Origin: an uncultured Ruminococcus sp.
GTDB lineage: Bacteria; Bacillota; Clostridia; Oscillospirales; Ruminococcaceae
Assembly (NCBI GenBank): GCA_900550695.1
Contig: URTF01000108.1
Location: 1-5,161, forward strand
DNA length: 5,161 nt
Reading direction: 5' to 3'
Below are positions 4,741-5,161 of this stretch, in pieces. The notes under the pieces are model-generated. The model was not told the DNA's origin. It worked only from the letters and a program-made list of their open reading frames with translations, and made no database searches. Position 1 is the first letter of the stretch. Every line of letters starts with the position of its first letter. A program made the position numbers and the translations under genes.

Positions 4741-5082
4741 TCAGAAAAGGTTTCCGAGCGCACCGCTCTCTTTAAGCTCGGAATAAATATTATAAAGCCG
4801 CAGAAGCTTGATGGCTTTGTCAACACGAGGCTGTTTGTCCTCTGAAAGCAGCGGCTTCAGTGCGATGAGCAGATCGCAGTTCCTGTCGTTTTTGGAAAGC
4901 CCCGACATAAGGCTCATCAGTGCCGAGGGATCGATAGACAGCTCTCCGCCGGGCGGCTTATTTTCGGAAGAAGCCTCCGATGCGTCGGAGGTGCTGCCGA
5001 ACATTGCCGCAAGCTCCTTTATCTGCTGCATACTTTCCTCATCGGACAGCAGCGATTGGATCTTTTCGCTCATATCGTCCAA
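4741..5082 (-). CDS. Uncharacterised small helical protein, first gene of the bofA operon
   Basis: This protein has 113 residues counted from a TTG start at 5082, which lies eight bases after GGAGG. An upstream TTG at 5097 would overlap that ribosome binding site, and the first ATG (5073) is 17 bases away. The N-terminus is a predicted helix (SEKIQSLLSDEESMQQIKEL, 5-24). A Ser/Glu/Pro-rich linker follows (about 30-50). The C-terminal half carries LLIALKPLLSEDKQ (71-84) and RVDKAIKLLRLYNIYSEL (86-103), two amphipathic helices. I recall this LxALKPxLs...idkAIkLlrL pattern in many small clostridial proteins without known function. It is soluble, with no signal peptide. It heads the four-gene operon ending in bofA, which suggests, but does not prove, a link to sporulation. 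Confidence 0.8.
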   Translation of the reverse strand: MDDMSEKIQSLLSDEESMQQIKELAAMFGSTSDASEASSENKPPGGELSIDPSALMSLMSGLSKNDRNCDLLIALKPLLSEDKQPRVDKAIKLLRLYNIYSELKESGALGNLF

Positions 5083-5090
5083 AGCAAGCA

Positions 5091-5095
5091 CCTCC
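5091..5095 (-). promoter_or_regulatory. Ribosome binding site that points to a TTG start
   Basis: GGAGG (minus strand, 5095-5091) is followed by eight bases and then TTG at 5082, in frame with the protein. The ATG at 5073 would be 17 bases away, which is too far. Confidence 0.65.
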
Positions 5096-5100
5096 AACGT

Positions 5101-5161
5101 CTTGATCTTTTAGAAAAAATAAATTATACTAAACACCATTTAAAATTTGGAAAAAATCAAG
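5101..5161. repeat. Inverted repeat flanking the bofA-operon promoter region
   Basis: CTTGAT (5101-5106) is matched by ATCAAG (5156-5161) at the window edge, and the inner TTTT and AAAA tracts extend the symmetry after a short bulge. The arms flank the TATAAT box. AT-rich composition makes chance likely. Confidence 0.25.
5123..5128 (-). promoter_or_regulatory. Candidate -10 box of the bofA operon
   Basis: A perfect TATAAT (minus strand, 5128-5123) lies 40 bases before the TTG start in a very AT-rich stretch. The expected -35 position, with 17-18 bp spacing, holds only TCCAAA or TTCCAA, a weak match. TTGATT at 5160-5155 is 26 bp away, too far for a standard promoter. An activator or another sigma factor may be needed. 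No clear sigma-E, F, G, H or K consensus was seen. Confidence 0.5.

Noticed and set aside
4199..4845. Several overlapping plus- and minus-strand open frames in the 178-aa gene region
   Set aside because: They are frame shadows of the low-complexity Q/N/P-rich coding sequence. The minus-strand 178-aa frame has the ribosome binding site, operon spacing and hydrophobic module.

Overview
The window looks like chromosomal core sequence from a low-to-mid-GC, endospore-forming Firmicute, probably a Ruminococcus/Oscillospiraceae-type Clostridium relative. That is an inference from three things: a BofA-family sporulation gene next to a DUF2508 (YaaL-like) gene, consensus sigma-A-type promoters with strong AAGGAG/GGAGG ribosome binding sites, and the style of the small uncharacterised proteins. 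I see no mobile element, CRISPR array, tRNA or rRNA.

Layout, left to right. Bases 1-48 hold four copies of an AATTACG heptamer around a small imperfect palindrome, directly after the end of hflX. hflX (51-1298, minus) encodes the ribosome-associated GTPase HflX. Its leader (about 1299-1514, minus) is the most interesting part. It has a near-perfect promoter (TTGACA-17-TATACT), then a 21-codon upstream ORF behind an AAGGAGG ribosome binding site, then an intrinsic terminator, and then the hflX ribosome binding site and start. This is the architecture of ribosome-mediated transcription attenuation, as known for antibiotic-inducible resistance genes, including Listeria HflXr. A divergent promoter 9 bp away drives an unrecognised 409-aa membrane-anchored protein (1633-2862, plus).

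Next comes a one-gene unit for an Rrf2-family regulator (3052-3486, plus) with three cysteines placed like Fe-S ligands. Its promoter spacer is a perfect tandem 9-bp repeat. An 18-bp perfect hairpin at 3520-3566 acts as a shared terminator for this gene and for the operon that converges on it.

The right part is a four-gene minus-strand operon, transcribed from about 5116 leftwards: a 113-aa unknown protein with a TTG start, a 178-aa disordered protein with a hydrophobic tail, a DUF2508/YaaL-like protein, and a BofA-family protein. The last two overlap by ATGA. The yaaL-bofA pairing matches the Bacillus subtilis recR-yaaL-bofA neighbourhood. This suggests, without proof, that the two unknown genes also belong to sporulation or envelope biology.

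The best candidate for something undescribed is the hflX leader: a likely translation-stress sensor that switches on a ribosome-rescue or antibiotic-tolerance factor.
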